64,000 nt of DNA from DASQUK01 sp963756425 (GTDB taxonomy: Bacteria; Actinomycetota; Acidimicrobiia; Acidimicrobiales; VFJN01), in the NCBI GenBank assembly GCA_963756425.1, contig CAVWNW010000010.1, positions 22,462 to 86,461 of the forward strand, given 5' to 3'. Shown here one piece after another: positions 43,789-51,708 of this stretch (the stretch's first letter is position 1; each line of letters opens with the position of its first letter). Made by a program: the position numbers and the translations under genes. The notes beneath the pieces are model-generated. The model made no database searches. It saw nothing but the letters and a program-made list of their open reading frames with translations, and was not told the DNA's origin.

Positions 43789-45680
43789 CAGCGCCAGGCC
43801 TCCTCGGGCTGGCGAGCCCCCTCGCCGTTGCCGTCCGCACCCGCGGTCACGCGGCGGGACTCCCGGGCCGCCGCGGCGGCGAGGACCTGGCGGTAGCGGT
43901 GGTCGGTGGCGAGCAGTGACTCGTGGGTGCCCTCGGCGACGACCCGGCCGGAGTCGACGAGCACCACCCGGTCCGCCAGGGCGATGGTGGCCGGGCGGTG
44001 CGCGATCACGATGGTGGTCCGGCCACGCATGACGCCGGTGAGGGCGTCGCGGATCTCGTGCTCCTTCGTCGGATCGACCGCAGAGGTGGCGTCATCGAGG
44101 ATCAGCACCCGCGGGTCGGCCAGGATGGCGCGTGCGATGGCGATCCGCTGGCGCTGCCCGCCCGACAGCGAGTAGCCCCGCTCACCGATGCGGGTGGCGT
44201 AGCCGTCGCCGAGCTCGCCGATGAACTCGTGCGCCCCCGCGAGCCGGGCCGCCCGTTCGATGGCGGCATGGGGGGCGTCGGGGTCGGCGAACGCGATGTT
44301 GGCCGCGATCGTGTCACTGAACAGGAACGTGTCCTCGAACACGATGCCGACGGCTTGGCGCAGGTCGCGCAGCCGCAGGTCGCGCACATCGATGCCGTCG
44401 AGCGTGATGCGCCCGGCCTCGACGTCGTAGAAGCGGGGGATGAGCCGCGCCACCGTGGTCTTGCCCGATCCTGTCGCCCCTACCAGCGCCACCGACTCGC
44501 CCGGCCGCACGCGCAGGTCGAACCCGTCGAGCACCGAGGTTCGCCCTCCATAGGAGAACCGGACCCCCTCGAATGCCACCGCACCGACAGGCCCCCCGCT
44601 CCCCGGGCCCGAGTGGCCACGGGAGCTCATGTCCTGTCTCGGGCGGGCGGTGGGGAGCCCGACCGGGTGCGGCGAATCCGCCACCAACGGGTCGGTGGCC
44701 AGCACCTCGTCCACCCGCTCGGCCGAGACCACGGCCCGCTGCGCCTGGGCGACGATCATGCCGAGCATGCGCAGCGGCCACACGAGCATGGCGATGTAGA
44801 TGTTGAACGCGATCAGCGAGCCGAGGCTCAGGCTGCCGTTGAGGACCTGGTGGCCGCCGTAGGCGAGCACCGCGATCAATCCGATGTTGGGGAGCAGCTC
44901 GAGCCCCGGCAGGAAGCTCGCCCGGGTGCGCGCTGCAGCCATCGACTGGTCGTAGACGTCCTCGGCCTCGCCCTTCAGCCGCGTCGCCTGCACCCGTTCG
45001 GCGCCCAATCCCTTGATCACCCGCACGCCGGCGACCGACTCCTCCACCACTGCCGCCAGCTCGGCCGACTCCCGCTGGATCCCCATGACGCTCGGGTAGA
45101 GGCGGCGCGAGAAGCGGGTGGCCAGCACGTTCATGAACGGCAGCGATCCCAGCGCCAGCACGGTCAGCACGGGGTCGATGAGGGCGAGGATCACAGTGAC
45201 CGCGAGCACGGTCACGGCGTTGGAGATGGTCAGCGGGATCATCACCACGAACGCCTGGACCTGTTGCAGGTCCGTGTTTGCCCGACTCATGAGCTGGCCG
45301 GTCTGAGACCGGTCGTGGAACGCGAAGTGGAGCCGCTGCAGATGGGCGAAGAGCCGGTCGCGCAGGTCGGCCTCGATCCAGCGGGCCTCGCGGAACGCCA
45401 GGTAGCGGCGTAGGCCGGTGAAGGTGGCCGAGAACACGGCAACGATGCCCAGCGCGAGCGACCAGCGGACGAGTGCGCCCATGTCGTTGGACTCGATGCC
45501 CCGGTCGACCGCGGTCTTGACGATGAGGCCCGTCGACACCTTGGCCGCCGTCCAGGCCAGGCCGGTGGACACCCCGAGGATCAGCCCGGCCCGGCGGGCC
45601 CGAACCGACCGCAGGATCAGGCGCCAGCCTGTCCTGCCGCTGCTCCCCGTGTCCCTCGTCGTCTGTGCCCCTTGCGCCAT
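43788..45680 (-). CDS. ABC exporter half-transporter, degenerate-site subunit (second pair)
   Basis: 630 residues: a transmembrane domain (about 30-330), a linker of about 25 residues (RPRQDMSSRGHSGPGSGGP), and an NBD. Walker A is GATGSGKTT, the signature is the canonical LSGGQRQR, and Walker B is VLILDDATSAVDP with Asp replacing the catalytic Glu. The Q-loop reads VFEDTFLF, Glu replacing Gln. The latter two changes mark this as the degenerate half of a heterodimer with the downstream gene. A perfect 16-bp palindrome sits 13 bp before the ATG, so the operon is probably repressor-controlled. Confidence 0.9.
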   Translation of the reverse strand: MAQGAQTTRDTGSSGRTGWRLILRSVRARRAGLILGVSTGLAWTAAKVSTGLIVKTAVDRGIESNDMGALVRWSLALGIVAVFSATFTGLRRYLAFREARWIEADLRDRLFAHLQRLHFAFHDRSQTGQLMSRANTDLQQVQAFVVMIPLTISNAVTVLAVTVILALIDPVLTVLALGSLPFMNVLATRFSRRLYPSVMGIQRESAELAAVVEESVAGVRVIKGLGAERVQATRLKGEAEDVYDQSMAAARTRASFLPGLELLPNIGLIAVLAYGGHQVLNGSLSLGSLIAFNIYIAMLVWPLRMLGMIVAQAQRAVVSAERVDEVLATDPLVADSPHPVGLPTARPRQDMSSRGHSGPGSGGPVGAVAFEGVRFSYGGRTSVLDGFDLRVRPGESVALVGATGSGKTTVARLIPRFYDVEAGRITLDGIDVRDLRLRDLRQAVGIVFEDTFLFSDTIAANIAFADPDAPHAAIERAARLAGAHEFIGELGDGYATRIGERGYSLSGGQRQRIAIARAILADPRVLILDDATSAVDPTKEHEIRDALTGVMRGRTTIVIAHRPATIALADRVVLVDSGRVVAEGTHESLLATDHRYRQVLAAAAARESRRVTAGADGNGEGARQPEEAWR

Positions 45681-45693
45681 CGTCCCCTCGGCC

Positions 45694-45709
45694 TTGACCC
45701 GCGGGTCAA
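45694..45709. promoter_or_regulatory. Perfect 16-bp palindrome before the second exporter operon
   Basis: TTGACCC-GC-GGGTCAA is fully self-complementary. It lies 13 bp upstream of the exporter ATG, directly in front of a GAGGGG ribosome site, and TTGACC could itself be a -35 hexamer. It is typical of a TetR-family operator controlling an efflux pump (inference); no tetR-like gene lies next to it. Confidence 0.6.
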
Positions 45710-45770
45710 CGCTACCGGCGTGCGCCCGCCGGCCGACAACGCCATTTTCAGGCGGGTCCCCCGGCCACCG

Positions 45771-46655
45771 TCACCGGGGCATGAGCGCAGCTGCCAGCGC
45801 CCGCCACTGCCCGATCGGGAGTGCGGTGGCGTCGGGCCCGAGCACCTGGATGCACACGTGGTCGGCCCCGGCGTCGTGGTGGGCGGCCACCCGCGCAGAG
45901 ACGGCGTCGGCGTCTCCCCACGCCACCAGCGCGTCGACCAGCTTGTCGCTGCCTCCTCCGGCGAGGTCGTCGTCGCCCCATCCCAGCCGCCGCAGGTTGT
46001 TCACGTAGTTCGGCAGGGTCAGGTAGATCGACATGTGCTTGCGGCCGACCGCGCGTGCAACGTCAGCGTCGGCCTCGAGCACCACCGCCTGCTCGACCAG
46101 CAGCATCGGCCCGTCACCCAGGTGACCACGCGCCTCGGCGGTGTGCTCGACCGGGACGAAGTAGGTCAGCGCCCCCCATGCCCGGGTGGCCGCCAGCTCG
46201 AGCATCCTCGGGCCGAGCGCGGAGAGGATCCGGGGCGGATCGTCGGCGGGGGCAGGCGACACCGTGAATGCATCGTCCATGGCGTCGAGGTAGTCGCGCA
46301 TGCGGGCGACGGGCTTGTCCCAGACCTGGCCCAGCATCCCCTCGATCATCGCCGCATGGCTGACTCCGAGGCCGAGCAGGAAGCGCCCGCCCGAGTCGTC
46401 GGCCAGCAGCCGCTGGGCGGCGGCGGCGACGCTGGGCACCCGGTTGAAGATCACGGCCACGCCCGTGGCGACGACGATTCGTTCCGTGGCGTCGAGCAGC
46501 ACCGCGGCGTGGGAGATCGGCTCCCGGCCGACCGCCTCGGGAATCCACAACGCACCGAATCCCAGCTCGTCGAGCTCCGCGGCCGCCTCGCGGGCCTGTG
46601 CCGCCGGTTGCAGGTCGAGCTGGGCGGTCCAGATGCCGACGCGCCCGACGTCCAT
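45771..46655 (-). CDS. LLM-class F420-dependent oxidoreductase (luciferase-like)
   Basis: 294 residues with the bacterial luciferase-like TIM barrel: RVGIWTAQLDLQPAAQAREAAAELDELGFGALWIPEAVGREP at the start, TGVAVIFNRVPSVAAAAQRLLADDSGGRFLLGLGVSHAAMIEGM, and the C-terminal DAGADHVCIQVLG. It matches the actinobacterial branch that uses coenzyme F420, which supports an actinobacterial origin. The substrate cannot be told. ATG chosen at MDVGRVGIW, with coding-like sequence only from there. Divergent from the DUF2752 gene, with 26 bp between starts. Confidence 0.87.
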   Translation of the reverse strand: MDVGRVGIWTAQLDLQPAAQAREAAAELDELGFGALWIPEAVGREPISHAAVLLDATERIVVATGVAVIFNRVPSVAAAAQRLLADDSGGRFLLGLGVSHAAMIEGMLGQVWDKPVARMRDYLDAMDDAFTVSPAPADDPPRILSALGPRMLELAATRAWGALTYFVPVEHTAEARGHLGDGPMLLVEQAVVLEADADVARAVGRKHMSIYLTLPNYVNNLRRLGWGDDDLAGGGSDKLVDALVAWGDADAVSARVAAHHDAGADHVCIQVLGPDATALPIGQWRALAAALMPR

Positions 46656-46681
46656 GGGCGCCGACGCTACTTTGACCGTCG

Positions 46682-47080
46682 ATGCATGGTGGAGGCGTGC
46701 GCTGGGCGACGCTGGCCGCGGTCGCCGGCGCAACCGGGTACGTCGGCCTGGTCGACCCCTCTGGACGAGGGGTCTACCCGCTGTGCCCCAGCCGCCTGCT
46801 GTTCGGCGTCGACTGCCCCGCCTGCGGGGGCCTCCGGGGCACGCACGACCTGTTGAGGGGGCACGTCGGGCAGGCGCTCGACCACAACCTGCTCCTCCCG
46901 GGGTTCCTGGTGGTCCTGGGGGTGGCGCTCGCTCTGTGGCTCCTGCCGCTCGTGGGTCGGCCGGCCGGCACCCTGCGCTTGCCGCGTTGGGCGACGGTCG
47001 GTGCGGTGGCGCTGGTGGCGGCCTTCACGGTCGCCCGCAACCTGCCGCTCGCGCCACTCGAGTTCCTCGGCTCCGGCTGA
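46682..47080 (+). CDS. DUF2752 membrane protein
   Basis: 132 residues: LCPSRLLFGVDCPACGGLRGTHDLLRGHVGQALDHNLLLPGFLVVLG is the DUF2752 hallmark (CPxCGGxR, with an upstream Cys). Two or three membrane helices follow. The short CPACGG motif suggests a metal-binding or redox-active loop facing one side of the membrane. Function unknown. ATG and a GTG five codons later are both possible starts. Nothing recognisable lies in the 193 bp after it apart from a duplicated AATGGGCAC. Confidence 0.8.
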   Translation: MHGGGVRWATLAAVAGATGYVGLVDPSGRGVYPLCPSRLLFGVDCPACGGLRGTHDLLRGHVGQALDHNLLLPGFLVVLGVALALWLLPLVGRPAGTLRLPRWATVGAVALVAAFTVARNLPLAPLEFLGSG

Positions 47081-47273
47081 GAGGCCGAGCGAATGGGCAC
47101 GCAAATGGGCACCGAACCGTACGGGATTTGCAGCGCAAGCCCGGGCCCGACAGCTCGGCCTCCCGGCAACACTGACCACCGTGGCCCGAGACAATGTGCC
47201 TAGCCGTGCACCCTCTGAGGCTCAGGCCGGATCGCGGTTCGGCGCCACCGCATCGTCGCTATCTGCTCGGCCT

Positions 47274-47783
47274 CTAGGAGCTGTACCGGCCGAACCCGCC
47301 CCGGAAGAACACCAACGGGCCGCCCTCGTGGCCGATCTCGAGGTCGAGCACGCGGCCGACCACGATCCAGTGGTCGCCGGCCTCGTGGATGGCGCCGATC
47401 TCGCAGTCGATCCACGCCAGCACGTCGTTGATGACCGGGGCGCGCGTCACCACCGACGGGCGCCAGCCGATGCCCGAGAACTTGTCGTCTATGCCCTTCT
47501 CGGCGAACGTACGGGCGATCTCCTCCTGGTCCTCGGCCAGGATGTTGACGCAGAAGTGCCCGGCGGCCTCGATCCGGGGATAGCTGGTCGACGAGTGGCC
47601 GGCGCAGAATGCCACCAGCGGTGGATGCAGCGACACCGACGTGAACGAACCGACGCACAACCCCACCGGTCCCTCCTCGGTGCCGGCGGTGACCACGGTG
47701 ACGCCGGTCGGAAAGTGCCCCAGGACCTGGCGGAACCGCGCGCCGTCGGCGGCGGGCGACGCTGCGGACCGCTCGGTATTCAC
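47274..47783 (-). CDS. Flavin reductase-like FMN-binding protein (HpaC/split-barrel family)
   Basis: 169 residues. FRQVLGHFPTGVTVVTAG, GLCVGSFTSVSLHPPLVAFCAGHSSTSYPRI and GHFCVNILAEDQEEIARTFAEKG are the standard HpaC-type flavin reductase motifs, followed by GDHWIVVGRVLDLEIGHEGGPLVFFRGGFGRY. It supplies reduced flavin to a two-component monooxygenase, or acts as an FMN reductase; no oxygenase component is adjacent. The GTG start lies 6 bp after a TAGTGT -10-like box, suggesting a leaderless transcript. Confidence 0.88.
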   Translation of the reverse strand: MNTERSAASPAADGARFRQVLGHFPTGVTVVTAGTEEGPVGLCVGSFTSVSLHPPLVAFCAGHSSTSYPRIEAAGHFCVNILAEDQEEIARTFAEKGIDDKFSGIGWRPSVVTRAPVINDVLAWIDCEIGAIHEAGDHWIVVGRVLDLEIGHEGGPLVFFRGGFGRYSS

Positions 47784-47838
47784 GCCGGCACACTACCGAT
47801 CGGTCCAAACCACCCGGTATCCGGGCGGTCCGCTCGGC

Positions 47839-48681
47839 TCAGCCGCCGAACGAGACGGTGAGGCCCTCGTATGCGGCGATGACCTCGGACAACGAGGTGT
47901 TCGAGGCGACGTCGCAGGCGTGGGCCAGGAGCAGGTCGACGGCGGCGTCGTCGTGCGCCGGATCGTGGTGGAACAACGCCAGGCACTTGGCCCCCGCCTC
48001 CTGCGCCACGAACACGGCGTAGTCGACCGTGCAGTGGCCCCAGTAGTACTTCTTCGTGAACTCGTCGGGGGTGTACTGGGCGTCGTGGATGACCAGGTCG
48101 GCGCCGTCGCACAGCTCGAGCACGGCGTCGGTCACATGGTGGCTGCCGTCGTGCGGCATCTGGTGGTCGGCCAGGTAGGCGACCGCAGCCCCGCCGATCT
48201 CCACCCGATAGCCGTTGTTGGCGCCCACGTGAGGTACGGGCCGCACACGGACCTTCGCACCGTCGATCTCGATGTCCGCGTCGAGGACGTCATGGAACGC
48301 GATGTGCCCGTACAGCTCCTCGACGGTGACCGGGAAGAACGGCGGGCGCACGAACTGGCGGAACGCGTCCTCCAGCGAGCCCGCCTCCTGTGGCGGGCCG
48401 TACACGTCGAGCCGGGCCCCCGGCGCCAGGATGGGGCCGAAGAACGGCAGGCCCTGGACGTGGTCCCAATGCAGGTGGGTGACGAGCGCCGAGCCCTCGA
48501 ACGACCCGTCCGTGGGGAGGGCATACCCCAGCTGCCGTAGCCCGGTGCCGAGGTCGAGGACGATCGGGTCGTGACCCGGCGCGTCGAGGAGGACACACGA
48601 CGTATTCCCCCCGTAGCGACGGTTCTCGTCGCATGGGCAGGGGGTGGAACCCCTGACTCCGAAGAAGGACACGTTCAGCAA
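47839..48681 (-). CDS. MBL-fold hydrolase, PhnP/cyclic phosphodiesterase-like
   Basis: About 280 residues. VSFFGVRGSTPCP..RYGGNTSCVLLDAPGHDPIVLDLGTGLR at the N-terminus, metal motif THLHWDH, FHHDPAHDD near the C-terminus, and bridging Asp in LADHQMPHDG/VIHDAQYT place it in the MBL branch with RNase Z-like and cyclic-nucleotide phosphodiesterase-like proteins. No ATG fits: TTG 48681 (with GGGGATC upstream) or GTG 48672 are candidates, because recognisable sequence starts at LLNVSFFG. A CRP-like site lies upstream, which would fit a cyclic nucleotide link (speculative). Confidence 0.78.
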   Translation of the reverse strand: MLNVSFFGVRGSTPCPCDENRRYGGNTSCVLLDAPGHDPIVLDLGTGLRQLGYALPTDGSFEGSALVTHLHWDHVQGLPFFGPILAPGARLDVYGPPQEAGSLEDAFRQFVRPPFFPVTVEELYGHIAFHDVLDADIEIDGAKVRVRPVPHVGANNGYRVEIGGAAVAYLADHQMPHDGSHHVTDAVLELCDGADLVIHDAQYTPDEFTKKYYWGHCTVDYAVFVAQEAGAKCLALFHHDPAHDDAAVDLLLAHACDVASNTSLSEVIAAYEGLTVSFGG

Positions 48682-48743
48682 GGGATCCCCGATTCGCGGC
48701 GGTCTCGGGACGATATCCGCCTGCGTCCACCGCGAGCACTGAG

Positions 48744-48759
48744 TGTGACCACAATCACC
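48744..48759. promoter_or_regulatory. CRP-like site between two divergent hydrolase genes
   Basis: TGTGA-CCACAA-TCACC matches the CRP-family consensus TGTGA-N6-TCACA at 9 of 10 defined positions. It lies in the 128-bp gap between the MBL hydrolase and the epoxide-hydrolase-like gene. Actinobacterial Crp proteins bind such sites. A single match is weak evidence. Confidence 0.35.
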
Positions 48760-48809
48760 AGACGCGGCCTCCGGGCGCTCCCGGACGGGCTCGGTTAGCG
48801 TCCGCCGGC

Positions 48810-49772
48810 ATGAGCGAGCGTGGCCCGAGCGGCCCGGCCGAAGGCCAAAAGCGGGGTGCACCGAGCGAGCGGCCCGAAGGGCGAGAGAGTGGCATCACGC
48901 AGCACAACGTCGAGGCAAACGGCCTCACGTTCGCGTACCTCGCGGCCGGCGACCCCACGGCGCCGTTGGCACTCTGCCTTCATGGCTTTCCCGATTCGGC
49001 GTGGACGTGGCGGCATCTGCTCCCCTTCCTCGCCGGCGGCGGCTACCGGGCGGTAGCCCCGTGGCTGCGGGGCTACGCACCCACGACGGTACCCCCCGAC
49101 GGCCGCTACCAGTCGGCCGTGCTGGGCCTCGACGCCTGCGCGCTGCACGAGGCCCTCGGCGGGGGCGAGGACGCCGTCCTCATCGGCCACGACTGGGGTG
49201 CGTTCGCGGCGTACGCGGCGGTCCACCACGCCACGCCGTGGCGTCGGGTGGTGACGCTGGCCGTGCCCCCGCCGGCGACCATCACCAGCGGCTTTCTCAC
49301 GTACGACCAGCTGCGGCGGTCGTGGTACATGTTCTTCTTCCAGCACCCCCTGGCCGAGCTGGCCGTGCCCATGGACGACCTGGCGTTCATCGAGCGCCTC
49401 TGGGCGGACTGGTCGCCCGGCTACGACGCCAGCGCCGACCTGCCCCACGTGAAGCATGCACTGCGCGACGCCGCCAACCTGAACGCCGCCATCGGTTACT
49501 ACCGGGCCACGCTCGGCGGCCTCGGGTTGGACCCCGATCCCGAGGTCCAGGCGCTCCAGGACGCCTCGGCCGGGCCACCCCCGGTGCCCACCTTGTACCT
49601 GCACGGTCGGACCGACGGGTGCATGGGCGCCGACCTGGCGGAGCTGGCGGTGGCCGGGCTGACGACACCGGGGTCGCGGGCGGAGATCGTGGACGGCGCC
49701 GGCCACTTCCTGCACCTCGAGCGCCCGGATGTGGTCAACGAGCTGGTCGGCGAGTTCCTGGCCGAGCGCTGA
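48810..49772 (+). CDS. Alpha/beta hydrolase, epoxide hydrolase-like
   Basis: 320 residues. HGFPDSAWTWRHLLPFLAGGGYRAVAPWLRGY is the epoxide hydrolase signature; the nucleophile elbow GHDWGAFAAY puts Asp128 as nucleophile (as in epoxide hydrolases and haloalkane dehalogenases), with DGAGHFLHLERPD supplying the base His. The HGFPDS motif favours epoxide hydrolase over dehalogenase. The N-terminal ~30 residues are disordered and hydrophilic. A TAGCGT box lies 8 bp before the ATG, so the transcript may be leaderless. Many actinobacteria carry several such paralogues (EphF-like) of unknown substrate. Confidence 0.85.
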   Translation: MSERGPSGPAEGQKRGAPSERPEGRESGITQHNVEANGLTFAYLAAGDPTAPLALCLHGFPDSAWTWRHLLPFLAGGGYRAVAPWLRGYAPTTVPPDGRYQSAVLGLDACALHEALGGGEDAVLIGHDWGAFAAYAAVHHATPWRRVVTLAVPPPATITSGFLTYDQLRRSWYMFFFQHPLAELAVPMDDLAFIERLWADWSPGYDASADLPHVKHALRDAANLNAAIGYYRATLGGLGLDPDPEVQALQDASAGPPPVPTLYLHGRTDGCMGADLAELAVAGLTTPGSRAEIVDGAGHFLHLERPDVVNELVGEFLAER

Positions 49773-49853
49773 CCCACCGACGCGCGCTGGAGCCCGAGGC
49801 ACCGCCCCGCCCCCGCCTAGCCGCGTGCCTCGCCGACGCCCCGCCGGACGGTC

Positions 49854-50717
49854 TCAGGGCAGGCGCAGGACCGCACCGTCCCGCACCGCCAGGCCGTGAT
49901 CGAGCAGGCCGACGGCGACCCGGTCGGCGCGGGCCAGGTCGTCGGGCCAGCCCATCACCGTCGCCAGGTCGGCCAGCGCCACCGGACCGTGACACAGCGC
50001 CTCGACCAGTCGCCCCCGGCCCTGGCGGTCGGAGCCCTCGAACCGTGGCTGCCCGGTGCCGACCCCGGCCGATCCATCCGCGGGATCCGGCGCCGCCAGC
50101 CCCGCGGCCGCCCAGGCGCAGGATCGCCGGACCGGGCACGACGCACACCGGGGCCGCCGCCGCAGGCATACGGTCCCACCCAGCTCCATGACCGCCTGGT
50201 TCCAGGCCCACGCCCGGCCGGGCGGCACCAGCGCGTCGGCCCGGGCCTGTGCCTCGGCGGTGCGGAGCGGACGCCCCGCCCAGCGGGCCAGCACCCGCCC
50301 GACGTTGGTGTCGACCACCCCCAGGTCTCGCTCGAACGCGAACGCCAGCACCGCCCGAGCCGTGTACGGACCGACCCCGGGCAACGTCAGCAGGGCCGCG
50401 AGGTCCGGCGGCAGGGCCCCACCGTGGTGGTCGACCACCGCCCGGGCGCAGCCGTGCAGGCTCACCGCCCGCCGGTTGTACCCCAGCCCCGTCCACAGCG
50501 GGAGCACGTCGCCGAGCGGCGCCGCCGTACACGCCGCCGGTGTCGGGAAGCGGTCCAGAAACCGCTGGTAGTAGGGCACGACCCGGTCGACGCCGGTCTG
50601 TTGGGCCATGACCTCGGAGACGAGGATGGCCCACGGGTCGCGCGTGCGGCGCCATGGCAGGTCGCGGAGGTGCGACTCGCCCCAGGCGAGCATTGCCCGC
50701 TCGCGGCTGGGCGTCAC
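49854..50717 (-). CDS. mutY: A/G-specific adenine DNA glycosylase MutY
   Basis: 287 residues. HhH-GPD glycosylase: Glu35 in ILVSEVMAQQTGVDRV, the helix-hairpin-helix LTLPGVGPYTARAVLAFAF, catalytic Asp136 in VVDTNVGRVLARWAG, and a 4Fe-4S loop C184-x6-C191-x2-C194-x5-C200. It removes adenine mispaired with 8-oxoguanine. It lacks the C-terminal NUDIX-like domain, as short actinobacterial MutYs do. The GTG at 50717 was chosen because it overlaps the stop of the upstream gene fragment (GTGA); the open frame continuing to 50867 crosses the contig join and is not real. Last complete gene of the actinobacterial segment. Confidence 0.93.
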   Translation of the reverse strand: MTPSRERAMLAWGESHLRDLPWRRTRDPWAILVSEVMAQQTGVDRVVPYYQRFLDRFPTPAACTAAPLGDVLPLWTGLGYNRRAVSLHGCARAVVDHHGGALPPDLAALLTLPGVGPYTARAVLAFAFERDLGVVDTNVGRVLARWAGRPLRTAEAQARADALVPPGRAWAWNQAVMELGGTVCLRRRPRCASCPVRRSCAWAAAGLAAPDPADGSAGVGTGQPRFEGSDRQGRGRLVEALCHGPVALADLATVMGWPDDLARADRVAVGLLDHGLAVRDGAVLRLP

Positions 50718-50820
50718 CGCACCCGCTGGCACAGGTGCAGTGTGCACGGACGCGTGTAGGTCAGCCGCAACCGGCCGGCGGTCTCGGGGTGGGCCTCCAG
50801 GAAGGCCCGCAACCGGCAAC
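50714..50820 (-). CDS. C-terminal fragment of an unidentified gene, cut by the join
   Basis: In the frame ending with TGA at 50714-50716 the minus strand reads RLRAFLEAHPETAGRLRLTYTRPCTLHLCQRVR, with regular actinobacterial codon use and a GTGA overlap to mutY. The N-terminal part is missing: beyond about 50820 the frame enters the foreign low-GC sequence. Too short to assign to a family. It is one of two genes truncated at the same point. Confidence 0.6.
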
Positions 50821-50829
50821 AGGAAGGCC
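50798..50829. other. Join between two unrelated genomes (probable chimeric contig)
   Basis: CAGGAAGGCC occurs at 50798-50807 and again at 50820-50829. Base composition, codon use and gene content change abruptly here, and genes on both sides lose their N-termini at this point. The repeat could have mediated a false overlap in assembly or a template switch. Confidence 0.8.
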
Positions 50830-51668
50830 TTTTCAAAAAAAATGGCCTGGATGTGGAATTGATCCATATCCCATCAAGTTCAAGAGGTATTCAGGCGATT
50901 TTGGCCGGCGAAATTGGGTTTTCTTTTATGGACGGCTCCAATGCGGCGCAGGCCAATTTGAAAGGCGCCAACCTTGCCTTGGTCGCCGGCGCCACCAACC
51001 GTCAGGTGTTTTCCTTAATGGCGAAATCGGATTTCAAAAGGATCGCCGACCTGAGGGGCAAAAAAATCGGCATTACTCGGGTGGGATCGTCGACGCATAC
51101 TTCGGCACTATACGCGCTTAGTTCGGCAGGGTTGAGGCCGTCGGACTATCAGCTTCTGCCATTGCTCGAAGTGCCGAATATCTATACCGCCTTGGCGGCT
51201 GGTCAGATCGATGCGGGCGTCATGTCGCCTCCGACCAATGCGCGGGCGAAACGTTCCGGTTTCGTCGAGCTGATGAACGTCGCAAAAGAAGGTCCGGAGT
51301 TTGTTTCCGTCGCGGTCGGCACTAGCCGGTCCTACATAAAAGCCAACGAAGATGTCGTGCGGCGCGTGGTACGGGCCTATGCCGAAGGCGTACAAATCTT
51401 CAAAGTCAACAAGCCAGCGGCGCTCAGGATGATTCAGAAGCAGCTCAAGGTGAGCGACCCAGAGATCCAGGAAGACACCTACGGCCAATTCAGCGATTAC
51501 TTAGCATACCCGCCTTACGTCAGCCGCAAAGGAATGGAGGCTGTCCTCGCGGAGTTTGCCGATAAGGATCCTGCAGCTAAGGCAGCCAAGCCTGATGATT
51601 TTATCGATATGCGCTTTATCGCAGAGCTGGAGAAAGAAGGTTTTTTCAGAAGGTTTGCTATTAAATAG
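50823..51668 (+). CDS. ABC-type substrate-binding protein, NMT1/THI5-SsuA-like (N-terminally truncated)
   Basis: 282 codons remain. The frame enters at EGLFKKNGLDVELIHIP, which in this family follows about 40-50 residues including the signal peptide and first beta-strand; these are absent because of the join. Then come SRGIQAILAGEIGFSFMDGSNAAQANLKGANLALVAGATN, LRGKKIGITRVGSSTHTSALYALSSAGL and ALAAGQIDAGVMSPPTNARAKRSGF, typical of NMT1-type solute-binding proteins for nitrate-, sulfonate- or pyrimidine-like and unknown ligands. A GTG at 50853 is in frame but lies inside conserved sequence and is not a true start. Convergent with the class II aldolase-like gene. Confidence 0.88.
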   Translation, partial: EGLFKKNGLDVELIHIPSSSRGIQAILAGEIGFSFMDGSNAAQANLKGANLALVAGATNRQVFSLMAKSDFKRIADLRGKKIGITRVGSSTHTSALYALSSAGLRPSDYQLLPLLEVPNIYTALAAGQIDAGVMSPPTNARAKRSGFVELMNVAKEGPEFVSVAVGTSRSYIKANEDVVRRVVRAYAEGVQIFKVNKPAALRMIQKQLKVSDPEIQEDTYGQFSDYLAYPPYVSRKGMEAVLAEFADKDPAAKAAKPDDFIDMRFIAELEKEGFFRRFAIK

Positions 51669-51708
51669 GCAAAATCAGGATCGGAAAAAAACAAAATATG
51701 TGCGTAAC

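Noticed and set aside
50718..50867. N-terminal extension of MutY to 50867
   Set aside because: It crosses the contig join and includes low-GC foreign sequence; the GTG at 50717 gives a normal MutY start and couples to the upstream gene fragment.
50853..51668. Binding protein as a complete gene starting at GTG 50853
   Set aside because: Ten in-frame codons before it (EGLFKKNGLD) are typical family sequence, and no signal peptide exists; the gene is truncated, not short.
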